Positions 1 through 5,833 of a DNA stretch of 13,477 nt are shown in pieces. The translations under genes and the position numbers were made by a program. Numbering within the stretch: position 1 is the stretch's first letter; every line of letters begins with the position of its first letter. The stretch comes from Bacillota bacterium. Lineage in GTDB: Bacteria > Bacillota > Clostridia > Christensenellales > Aristaeellaceae. The stretch lies in assembly GCA_023391725.1 (NCBI GenBank), contig JAEWAH010000310.1:1-13477 (forward strand). Reading direction: 5' to 3'. The notes below the pieces were generated by a model. The model ran no database searches. It saw only the letters and a program-made list of their open reading frames with translations, and was not told the DNA's origin.

Positions 1-677
1 CCTTCGGGCACTTCACCCTTGTAATTGGTGGGCACTTCCACGCCCTGGGCGTACATGGATGTTCCCTCCGGGCGGAAGCGCTTGGGCAGCCACATGCCGA
101 TGGGCTCCTGCAGCGCTTCCTTCACGCTGCACAGGATGCCCCAGATATCACAGCCCACTTCCTCGCAGTAGGCAAAGTAATCCTCCGCCTTTTTCCCCCG
201 CTTCAAAATCACCTTGCGATTAGGGCGGTCCACCACCTGAACAAACACGGTATTCAGCTTGCTTTCCGTTTCCATGGTTTCCTCTCCTCTCGTCACATAC
301 CGGTAGTAACTGCGCACGGAGGAAGGCAGAAAAAGGCGGATAGGCGGCGGACTTTTTTGATACTGCCGGGGCGTTAACCCAAACTCCCTTGAAAAAGCCC
401 TGGTAAAGCCCTCGTGGCTGTCAAACACAAAGTCGAATGCCACGTCCAATACGCGCACATCCTCGTCCCGAAGCCTCAAAGCCGCGCGGGTGAGGCGCAG
501 CTGCCGCAGGTATTCAAAGGGGTTCCGGCCGGTAAACTCCTTGAATAGCCGCGCGCTGTGGAAGGGCGAGTAGCCTGCCTGCCTGGAAAGCTGTAAGAGG
601 GTCACGGGCTCCAGAAGGTGCTGCTGCATATAGTCCTGCATCCGCTGCACCGCATTGACTTGCTCCCACTGATCCAT
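1..677 (-). CDS. AraC-family regulator with GyrI-like effector domain (3' part outside window)
   Basis: This is the N-terminal 225 codons of a protein that continues beyond the left edge; no stop occurs in the visible part. Residues about 10-107 form a double helix-turn-helix of AraC/XylS type, first helix pair near 28-53 (LQLSRQAGYSP, then LFKEFTGRNP) and second near 77-106 (VLDVAFDFVFDSHEGF, then FGLTPRQY). From about residue 138 the sequence (NTVFVQVVDRPNRKVILKRG and a downstream EEVGCDIWGIL) resembles the GyrI-like small-molecule-binding fold that follows the DNA-binding domain in Rob/BmrR-like regulators. The ATG at 677 has a good site, CAGGAGG, about 8 bases upstream. It lies 65 bases after tag and probably regulates this cluster or an exporter in response to a small ligand; that role is inference. 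An in-frame ATG at 275 preceded by AGGAGAGG could also start the effector domain alone. The HTH assignment is firm, the GyrI assignment moderate. Confidence 0.88.
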   Translation of the reverse strand, partial: MDQWEQVNAVQRMQDYMQQHLLEPVTLLQLSRQAGYSPFHSARLFKEFTGRNPFEYLRQLRLTRAALRLRDEDVRVLDVAFDFVFDSHEGFTRAFSREFGLTPRQYQKSPPPIRLFLPSSVRSYYRYVTRGEETMETESKLNTVFVQVVDRPNRKVILKRGKKAEDYFAYCEEVGCDIWGILCSVKEALQEPIGMWLPKRFRPEGTSMYAQGVEVPTNYKGEVPE

Positions 678-742
678 GCGCTTTCCACCTCCTGGGCCAT
701 TGTACCTGAGCGGAGGAGATTTTTCTTGACATTCCTTGCGGA

Positions 743-1312
743 TTACGCCGAATGGGTCTTGCAAAAGCACCCGTCTTCGTGATCATCCACCACACCCACA
801 GCCTGCAGGAACGAATAGATGATGGTAGTGCCCACAAAGCCGAAGCCCCGCTTTTTCAGATCTTTGCTGATGCGGTCGGAAAGCTCCGTGCTGCAAGGTG
901 CCTGGGTAAAATGTGCATAATGGTTCACGACGGGCCTAAAATCAACGAAAGCCCAAAGATAGCGGTCGAAGCTGCCAAACTCCTGCTGGATCTTCAAGAA
1001 GCTCTGGGCGTTTTTGATGGAGGAAAGGATCTTCAGCCGATTGCGGACGATGCCGGGATCCTCCAAAAGGGCGATGATCTGCTCATCCCCAAAGGCAGCC
1101 ACCTTTTCCGGGTCGAAATTTGCGAAGGCCTTGCGGTAGTTCTCCCGCTTGCGAAGGATCGTGATCCAGCTAAGGCCCGCCTGGGCGCCTTCAAGAATCA
1201 GAAACTCAAAAAGCGTCCTGTCGTCGTGGACGGGCTTCCCCCACTCCTCATCATGGTAGCGCACATACAGTTCATCTGTCCCAGCCCAACCGCAGCGGTT
1301 CATGGCAGGCAT
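743..1312 (-). CDS. tag: DNA-3-methyladenine glycosylase I (stand-alone Tag)
   Basis: This base-excision repair enzyme removes 3-methyladenine from alkylated DNA, leaving an abasic site. The 189-residue protein spans the whole family (E. coli Tag is 187). The zinc-snap residues are all present: Cys7 (RCGW), His20 (YHDEEWG), His178 and Cys182 (DDHEDGCFC). The base pocket is intact: Tyr19, Glu41 (LEGAQAGLSW) and Trp49, matching E. coli Tyr16, Glu38 and Trp46. The ATG at 1312 has AGGAGG 8 bases upstream; starting at Met4 would match the E. coli N terminus but has no better site. It starts 34 bases after the stop of the three-domain fusion, whose central domain is a second Tag about half identical by eye, so the two are adjacent paralogues. 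Family assignment is very secure; physiological substrate range is inferred from the family. Confidence 0.96.
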   Translation of the reverse strand: MPAMNRCGWAGTDELYVRYHDEEWGKPVHDDRTLFEFLILEGAQAGLSWITILRKRENYRKAFANFDPEKVAAFGDEQIIALLEDPGIVRNRLKILSSIKNAQSFLKIQQEFGSFDRYLWAFVDFRPVVNHYAHFTQAPCSTELSDRISKDLKKRGFGFVGTTIIYSFLQAVGVVDDHEDGCFCKTHSA

Positions 1313-1346
1313 CTTTCCATCCTCCTATCATTATCTGGTTCTCAGG

Positions 1347-3125
1347 TTACAGAAGGCTTTGGCCCAGTTCGCGGATGGTTTCGGGCATACCGGGCCGGAG
1401 CATCCGGGCAAGCAGCGCCGGATTCCCCAAGCCGTGGCGCGCAAAGTGGTCCCGGATGCGCTGCACCTTTTCCGCCCGGCCCATCAAAAGATAGAGGATG
1501 TACCAATCCTCCAACGCGGCAAAGGGAATATGCACCCCGTTCACGGGCCAGCGGTCCAAGGCGGAATCTTCATCGAATAGATAGTGGTAGGGCTGCCCAT
1601 CGCTTACGATCACCATACCGGCCATCACATCTACCTCCACTCCATCGATCTCATAAGAATGGAAGGAGTCGGAAGCAAACATGCCGGAGTTGGCCTTTAC
1701 CCCCCCGGTCCCCAGAGCCAAAAGCGCTGCGTTAGCCTTCTGCACATCCTGAGCGCCTAACACAAGATCAAAATCGTTGAACTCGTCCACGATGCCCTGC
1801 CTGTACAGCATCGCCGAGCCACCCACGGCCCACAGGATTCCCTCGCCATCCAGTGCCCTGCCGATCTTGGCAAGGACCCTTGCCTTAGCAGGATCGATCC
1901 CCGCCCGCCCCGCAGGCGCTTTGCAAAAGCACCCATTCACGTGATCATCCACGATCCCAGCGGCCTGCATGTGAGAATAGACGACTGTGGGGCCAAGGAA
2001 TTGAAAGCCCCTTCTTTTCATGTCAGCGCTCAGTGCCTGGGAAATCTCAGTAGTGGCAGGGATATCCCCGTCCTTTTCCCAGCTATTCACCACCGGCTGC
2101 CCGCCAGTGAAAGAAAGCAGATAGTTATCAAAGCTGCCGAATTCACGCTGCACTTCGCAAAAAGCCCTGGCGTTGCGGATGGACGCGGTCAGCTTCTGCC
2201 GGTTGCGGATAAGTCCCGGGTTTTGCATGAGGATTTCCAACTCACATTCACCCCAGCCAGCCACGATTCCCGGATCAAAGCCCGCAAAGGCTTCCCGGTA
2301 GCTCTCCCGCCGGCGCAGCACCGTCATCCAGGAGAGTCCCGCCTGGGCGGCTTCCAGCGTCAAGAATTCAAAATGCTTTGTATCCGTACAGGGCCGGGCG
2401 CCCCATTCCTCATCGTGATATTTCTGCATCAGCTCATTCGATTCACACCAGGGGCAGCGGAACATAAGATCCTCCTGTCGCCAGGCCAGCACAAAGTAAT
2501 GTTTGCTCGTATGTTTTTCCCCGTCAAACCAGCATTCGTCCACATGGCGGATGCCCTGGATCTCAAAACCGTCCAGAAGATTAAGCACCTGGTCCAAGTC
2601 CGCGTAAAAGTGCGGCACTTCCACCTCCGCGCCTTCGGTCTTGAGGACGGTGTTTTCATCGATTCTGGGATACTTGGCCTCCTGAAAAGATAGGGTTTCT
2701 TTGGAACAAAGCGTGATGTATATCTCCCCGCCGGGCCGAATGACGCGGCGGATCTGCGATATGATATTCCTTGCGCCGGGCGTATCCGTATGGGAGATCA
2801 CATGATAGGCAAACAGGCAGTCGAACGCGCCGTCCTCATAAGGAAGCGTCTGCATATCCCCCTGCCTGATATCAATGCAAAGGCCTTCTTTTTCCGCCCA
2901 GGTGCGGGTGTGATCCACACCCTCGGGGCTTAGGTCCATGGCGGATACCGAGAAGCCCTGCTTCCCGAAATACACCGTGTGCCGGCCCAGGCCGCAGCCC
3001 AGGTCCAGGATCGTCCGATAGCCTTTCTCCTTCCACCTGGCCGCCAGGTAATAGCTTTCCTCGCTGGGCATGAGCCAATAGGGATTTGTTACCTTCCCCC
3101 AGTCCCAGGCCTTCGACTGCGCCAT
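1347..3125 (-). CDS. Three-domain fusion: SAM methyltransferase - 3-methyladenine DNA glycosylase I - nucleotidyltransferase
   Basis: A 592-residue protein made of three apparently complete domains. Residues 1-217 are a class I SAM-dependent methyltransferase: motif I LDLGCGLGRH at 40-49, acidic Asp64 (AMDLSPEG), Asp90 (GDMQTLPY), RPGG at 130-133. Residues 221-402 are a Tag glycosylase with zinc ligands Cys224, His237, His395, Cys399, catalytic-pocket Glu258 and Trp266, and Tyr236. Residues about 408-592 look like a nucleotidyltransferase of the Pol-beta type: GGS at 435-437, DFD at 451-453 and Asp499 (VEVDVMAG), the usual three carboxylates. The ATG at 3125 overlaps the DinB stop by one base and has AGGAGG 7 bases upstream; a GTG one codon earlier is less likely. 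A second perfect AGGAGG stands 5 bases before the in-frame ATG at 2465, so a glycosylase-nucleotidyltransferase product may also be made. Domain calls are firm for the first two and moderate for the third; the joint function is unknown. Confidence 0.9.
   Translation of the reverse strand: MAQSKAWDWGKVTNPYWLMPSEESYYLAARWKEKGYRTILDLGCGLGRHTVYFGKQGFSVSAMDLSPEGVDHTRTWAEKEGLCIDIRQGDMQTLPYEDGAFDCLFAYHVISHTDTPGARNIISQIRRVIRPGGEIYITLCSKETLSFQEAKYPRIDENTVLKTEGAEVEVPHFYADLDQVLNLLDGFEIQGIRHVDECWFDGEKHTSKHYFVLAWRQEDLMFRCPWCESNELMQKYHDEEWGARPCTDTKHFEFLTLEAAQAGLSWMTVLRRRESYREAFAGFDPGIVAGWGECELEILMQNPGLIRNRQKLTASIRNARAFCEVQREFGSFDNYLLSFTGGQPVVNSWEKDGDIPATTEISQALSADMKRRGFQFLGPTVVYSHMQAAGIVDDHVNGCFCKAPAGRAGIDPAKARVLAKIGRALDGEGILWAVGGSAMLYRQGIVDEFNDFDLVLGAQDVQKANAALLALGTGGVKANSGMFASDSFHSYEIDGVEVDVMAGMVIVSDGQPYHYLFDEDSALDRWPVNGVHIPFAALEDWYILYLLMGRAEKVQRIRDHFARHGLGNPALLARMLRPGMPETIRELGQSLL
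2463..2478 (-). promoter_or_regulatory. Internal ribosome binding site and start inside the three-domain fusion
   Basis: On the minus strand AGGAGG stands 5 bases before an in-frame ATG at 2465, exactly where the Tag domain begins (MFRCPWC). In the long frame these bases are read as Gln-Glu-Asp-Leu. This looks like the original start of a separate tag gene and may still give a shorter glycosylase-nucleotidyltransferase product. Confidence 0.65.
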
Positions 3126-3667
3126 CACGCGTCCTCCTCATCTTCCGTTTCGTTGTAGGAGTACCAATCGGATTCCGGCAAATTAAGCCCGCGCAGGATG
3201 CCGTTCAGGTAGCCGATGTTATACATCACATGCCGGGTCTGGCCAAGGATCACGTCCTCATACGTATAGTTGTCATGACCCGGTATGATGGGCTCCCCCA
3301 GCATCGTATCGTCAAGCCTCCCGAAAAACCGGGCGCACTTTTCCGTAAGCTTTTCTATATAGACAATCATATCCGCCCGGGAGATGTAAAGGTCCGGGTC
3401 GGGTTCATGCCCGTATTCTGGATGGATGCGTTCCTCCCCCGAAAAGTGCATGGAGTGAAATTCGCTGCCGCCATAAGCGTCCCGGAACCAGAAATCGATA
3501 AAGAACGCCATGTGGTACACCTGGTACCAGAAGGGATAGGGAAAATCGTAAAAGCATTTCCCCCACACATCATCGGGGCAAACCTCTGCCAGAACCTTCA
3601 GCATGTACAGCGTGGAATTAAATTGGTGCTCCGCCGCATAAACCGCCCTGCGCTTTGGATCGTCCAT
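3125..3667 (-). CDS. DinB-like (DinB/YfiT-fold) protein
   Basis: A 180-residue protein resembling the DinB/YfiT four-helix bundle family, many members of which bind a divalent metal and some of which are thiol-dependent transferases. The supporting features are the N-terminal helix AAEHQFNSTLYMLKVL, the His52-containing helix FWYQVYHMAFFIDFW and the C-terminal helix GQTRHVMYNIGYLNGILRG, which is where the family's HxxxH metal ligands sit. Here His52 and His146 are present, but the position of the third ligand is Asn150, so metal binding may be altered or lost. The ATG at 3667 has AGGAGG 7 bases upstream. The stop codon overlaps the start of the methyltransferase-Tag fusion by one base (TGATG), which indicates translational coupling. 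The role in the cluster is unknown; detoxification is a guess from the family. Confidence 0.82.
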   Translation of the reverse strand: MDDPKRRAVYAAEHQFNSTLYMLKVLAEVCPDDVWGKCFYDFPYPFWYQVYHMAFFIDFWFRDAYGGSEFHSMHFSGEERIHPEYGHEPDPDLYISRADMIVYIEKLTEKCARFFGRLDDTMLGEPIIPGHDNYTYEDVILGQTRHVMYNIGYLNGILRGLNLPESDWYSYNETEDEEDA

Positions 3668-3699
3668 GGCTGCCCCTCCTCTTTGTGATCCCTTAAGAC

Positions 3700-3741
3700 A
3701 AAATCAGCCCGCCCCCTCACGCGACGCGCAAGGAGGAGGGC
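3700..3741 (-). terminator. Possible attenuator between the 99-aa gene and the DinB-like gene
   Basis: The 95-base gap contains a C-rich arm (3732-3741 complement) and a G-rich arm (3706-3718 complement) that can pair imperfectly, followed by TGATTTTG on the minus strand. Several mismatches make this tentative. If real it would lower expression of the DinB, fusion and Tag genes relative to the small membrane protein. Confidence 0.33.
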
Positions 3742-3762
3742 ATAGGCTTTTACCCAAGGCAT

Positions 3763-4062
3763 TTATGCCTTTGCCTTTTCTTTCGGTTTGCCAAGGAAAA
3801 TGCAGACCGCTCCGATCACCAACGCCGCCGCGGCTGCGATGGCAAATATCTGATAGTACCGGATCAAAAAATTCCCAAGCGCGGTATTCCCGGCCAGCAG
3901 ATCGGCTTGCCCCAGCTGGGTCATCTGCGCGTAACGGGTGACGAAATCAACATACGTAAACCCGGACTCCCAAAGCCCCACAATACCGTATAACGCCGCG
4001 CCGCCTAAGATCACGAAGATCCCCGCGAAAATCAAAATCATTCCTTTGCGTTTCATATGCAT
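3763..4062 (-). CDS. Small membrane protein with two transmembrane helices, unknown function
   Basis: I do not recognise this 99-residue protein. After a basic N terminus (MHMKRKG) it has a hydrophobic helix at about 8-30 (MILIFAGIFVILGGAALYGI), a roughly 38-residue loop containing a Tyr/Gln-rich stretch (FVTRYAQMTQLGQADL), a second hydrophobic helix at about 69-90 (IFAIAAAAALVIGAVCIFLG) and a short Lys/Glu-rich tail. With positive charge at both ends the termini are probably cytoplasmic and the loop outside. I chose the ATG at 4062 because AGGAAGG is 5 bases upstream and because a promoter is positioned to start transcription near 4109; an upstream in-frame start at 4104 would leave almost no leader. 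It is the first gene behind that promoter, 95 bases before the DinB-like gene. Confidence 0.7.
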   Translation of the reverse strand: MHMKRKGMILIFAGIFVILGGAALYGIVGLWESGFTYVDFVTRYAQMTQLGQADLLAGNTALGNFLIRYYQIFAIAAAAALVIGAVCIFLGKPKEKAKA

Positions 4063-4115
4063 TTCATCCTTCCTGCGCTTCGCTTTGCAAAAAACCAGAT
4101 ACATTGCTGAATTAC

Positions 4116-4144
4116 ATCATAATATTTCCAGCTCCGGAAGTCAA
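4116..4144 (-). promoter_or_regulatory. Promoter of the 99-aa protein / DinB / Tag-fusion cluster
   Basis: On the minus strand, TTGACT (4139-4144) and TATGAT (4116-4121) are separated by exactly 17 bases, a near-consensus sigma-70/SigA promoter. Transcription would start near 4109, giving a leader of about 47 bases to the ATG at 4062. It sits directly downstream of the terminator that ends the glycosyltransferase unit, so it marks the start of a new transcription unit. Confidence 0.75.
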
Positions 4145-4184
4145 GCCGGGGGAGAAAAGGCAGACAAACGGGGGGAGATTGGGG

Positions 4185-4228
4185 AGAAAAGCAGGGAGGG
4201 GGCCTTTTGATAAAGGCCCCCGCCCTGC
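4185..4228 (-). terminator. Strong terminator downstream of the glycosyltransferase
   Basis: A perfect 10-bp stem (4198-4207 with 4212-4221, loop TGAT) is extended by a further 6 bp (4191-4196 with 4223-4228) across one A/G mismatch. On the minus strand it is followed by TTTTCT. It separates the glycosyltransferase unit from the promoter at 4116-4144. Confidence 0.85.
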
Positions 4229-4298
4229 ACCCTCCCGCGAAAACTTCGTAGGGGGAAAGAAATAATATCAGACTGCTCCCACTGTAACTGGTGGAGAT

Positions 4299-4459
4299 TG
4301 CGTCCGAAGGTCCAGGGCTCCGAAGCCGAAGCGCCGCCAGTGGCGGATGAAGCGAGGCGAAGGAGACTGGCGAAACGAGCGATGCAAGCGCAGCGCGGCA
4401 GCGCGACAATTGAGCCAGGGGAGGAAAGCCCTGGTCGCTCCCGCAGGAGCGAAATCCTT
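4299..4459 (-). repeat. Dispersed intergenic repeat, copy A (full length)
   Basis: Read on the minus strand this begins with a 16-base hairpin CGCTCC-TGCG-GGAGCG (4436-4451), then CCAGGGCTTTCC, then about 105 bases rich in CGCT/TTCG words, and ends with GCCCTGGACCTTCGGACGCA. The first 37 bases match copy B in 34 positions and the last 20 match in 19. It fills most of the gap between the glycosyltransferase stop and its terminator, and would be transcribed in its 3' untranslated region. No open frame on it looks like a protein. Confidence 0.75.
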
Positions 4460-4474
4460 CATATACGACAACGC

Positions 4475-5419
4475 TCACTTCAGTATCTTCTCAATAATGT
4501 ACCTTGGCCGCTGCTTCGTCTCATTGTAGATCTTGCCAACATATTCTCCAATGACCCCAAGGCACAAAAGCTGGATTCCCCCGATCATCCATATGGAAGC
4601 CAGAATGCTTGTCCAGCCGCTGTCGGCATTGCCTGTCCATTTGGTGATCAAGGCGTACAGGAGCATGATCACGCTCAGAAGAAAGATCACAAATCCCAGC
4701 GCGGTTATCATGCGGATAGGCTTGACGGAGAGTGATGTGATCCCATCAAAGGCAAGGGCCAGCATTTTCTTAAAGGGGTATTTCGACGTCCCCGCAAAGC
4801 GTTCATGGCGCTCATACGTCACCACGCTGGAAGAATAACCCACCAGGGGTACCATTCCCCGCAGGAACAAGTTCACCTCCCGGTACTGGGAAAATGCCTC
4901 CAGCGCCCGGCGGCTGAGCAGCCTATAATCGGCATGATTGAACACAGTATCAACGCCCAGCACTTTCATAAACTTGTAAAAGCCCTCGGCGGTAATGCGC
5001 TTGAAAGCAGTATCGGTGTCCCTGGCGCTGCGCACGCCATACACCACGTCATTGCCCTTTTCAAACTCGTCCAGAAACCTGTCGATGGCGTCGATGTCGT
5101 CCTGCAAGTCCGCGTCCATGGAGATGGTTACGTCCGCATCATCCTTGGCGGTCATGAGTCCGGCCAGCAGCGCGTTTTGATGGCCCCTGTTCCGGGAGAG
5201 CTTCACCCCGCAGAACAAGGGATCCTGCTGATGCAATTCCTCGATCATCGCCCAGGTCTTATCCTTTGAGCCGTCGTTTACCAGCATCACCCGGCTATCC
5301 TCAGCGATACGCCCGGACTCGATCAGTGCCTGCATCTTCTTTTTCAGGCGTTTGGAGGTCTCCGGCAAGACCTCCTCTTCGTTGTAGCAGGGGACCACCA
5401 TATACAATATGGGGCGCAT
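4475..5419 (-). CDS. Family 2 glycosyltransferase, DPM1/GtrB-like, membrane-anchored
   Basis: Likely transfers a sugar from a nucleotide sugar to a polyprenyl phosphate on the cytoplasmic face of the membrane. The 314-residue protein has the GT-A features in order: VVPCYNEEE at 8-16, VNDGSKD at 47-53, the metal-binding DAD at 102-104 followed by LQDD, and the KRITAEGFYKFMKV region near 140-153. Two C-terminal transmembrane helices follow (about 237-257 and 272-293), the second containing GGIQLLCLGVIGEYVGKIY, which is typical of GtrB/CsbB/YkoT-type bactoprenol glycosyltransferases. The ATG at 5419 is chosen over an upstream in-frame start at 5515 because the conserved strand begins at residue 4 and GGGAGGTG sits just upstream. 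It is isolated by terminators on both sides, so it is probably its own transcription unit. No flippase or acceptor-side partner is visible, so the sugar and target are unknown. Confidence 0.92.
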   Translation of the reverse strand: MRPILYMVVPCYNEEEVLPETSKRLKKKMQALIESGRIAEDSRVMLVNDGSKDKTWAMIEELHQQDPLFCGVKLSRNRGHQNALLAGLMTAKDDADVTISMDADLQDDIDAIDRFLDEFEKGNDVVYGVRSARDTDTAFKRITAEGFYKFMKVLGVDTVFNHADYRLLSRRALEAFSQYREVNLFLRGMVPLVGYSSSVVTYERHERFAGTSKYPFKKMLALAFDGITSLSVKPIRMITALGFVIFLLSVIMLLYALITKWTGNADSGWTSILASIWMIGGIQLLCLGVIGEYVGKIYNETKQRPRYIIEKILK

Positions 5420-5477
5420 GCGGCACCTCCCGAACCATGATTTGGATGCAGATGTAGTATTTCCAGCTTTGATTCGC

Positions 5478-5498
5478 TTTTCCCTGCCGGAGGGAAAA
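5478..5498. other. Perfect inverted repeat upstream of the glycosyltransferase
   Basis: TTTTCCCT-GCCGG-AGGGAAAA is a perfect 8-bp inverted repeat with a 5-base spacer, 59 bases upstream of the glycosyltransferase start. It could be an operator or an mRNA leader hairpin. No convincing promoter hexamers surround it, so its role is unknown. Confidence 0.4.
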
Positions 5499-5513
5499 TT
5501 TCGGGTTCTTCCC

Positions 5514-5564
5514 AAAAAGAATGGGAGCCTGCCCCTTCCGCAGAGGACAGAAGGGGACAGGCTC
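5514..5564 (-). terminator. Likely terminator of the mgl operon
   Basis: Arms 5525-5538 and 5550-5564 pair over 14 bp with a single bulged base and an 11-base loop. On the minus strand the stem is followed after six bases by TTTTT. It lies 270 bases beyond the mglC stop and upstream of the glycosyltransferase gene. The displaced T-run and long distance from mglC reduce confidence; it could instead be a processed 3' structure. Confidence 0.5.
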
Positions 5565-5679
5565 TTTGGTATCCCGGCGCAGCCTCCGGAGGGAGAGGAG
5601 AGCTATCCGGGCAGATAGGCGAAAGGGGAAGACATGATGCTAGAAGAGTGCTCTGCGAGATGTTTTTTCCCGTGCTACT

Positions 5680-5780
5680 GGAGGGTCTGCGGACCACCCC
5701 GGCCCTGCGGGGCCACCCCCGGAGGGTGAGCAAAGCGAACCTGGAGCCTGACGAAGGCAAAGCCGTAGTCAGGCGGAACA
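5680..5780 (+). repeat. Run of four short hairpins after mglC, possible diverged relative of the dispersed repeat
   Basis: Successive inverted repeats: GGTC-TGCG-GACC (5684-5695), GGCCC-TGCG-GGGCC (5701-5714), CACCC-CCGGA-GGGTG (5714-5728) and GCCTGAC/GTCAGGC (5746-5752 with 5768-5774). Two share the TGCG loop of the dispersed repeat. This is part of the 414-base gap between mglC and the glycosyltransferase; the remainder (about 5565-5680 and 5780-5833) shows no gene that I can support. Confidence 0.45.
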
Positions 5781-5833
5781 CCGGCCTAGCGAAGCAACGG
5801 ACGGTGCGACGCAAGAGAGGGGAATGGGAAAGG

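Noticed and set aside
699..704. TACAAT on the minus strand as a -10 for the AraC gene
   Set aside because: No acceptable -35 hexamer at the right spacing; the gene may simply be co-transcribed with tag.
726..731. Perfect TTGACA on the plus strand
   Set aside because: No acceptable -10 hexamer at 16-18 bases, and no plus-strand gene follows.
752..1735. Long plus-strand open frame (327 codons) opposite tag and the fusion
   Set aside because: It is the antisense of two secure glycosylase frames, has no ribosome binding site of the quality seen elsewhere, and its translation shows no recognisable domain.
1941..2693. 250-codon plus-strand open frame
   Set aside because: Lies wholly antisense to the methyltransferase-Tag fusion, without a ribosome binding site or known motifs.
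4053..4478. 141-codon minus-strand frame across repeat copy A and the terminator
   Set aside because: It is composed of repeat and terminator sequence and runs through the strong hairpin; low-complexity translation.
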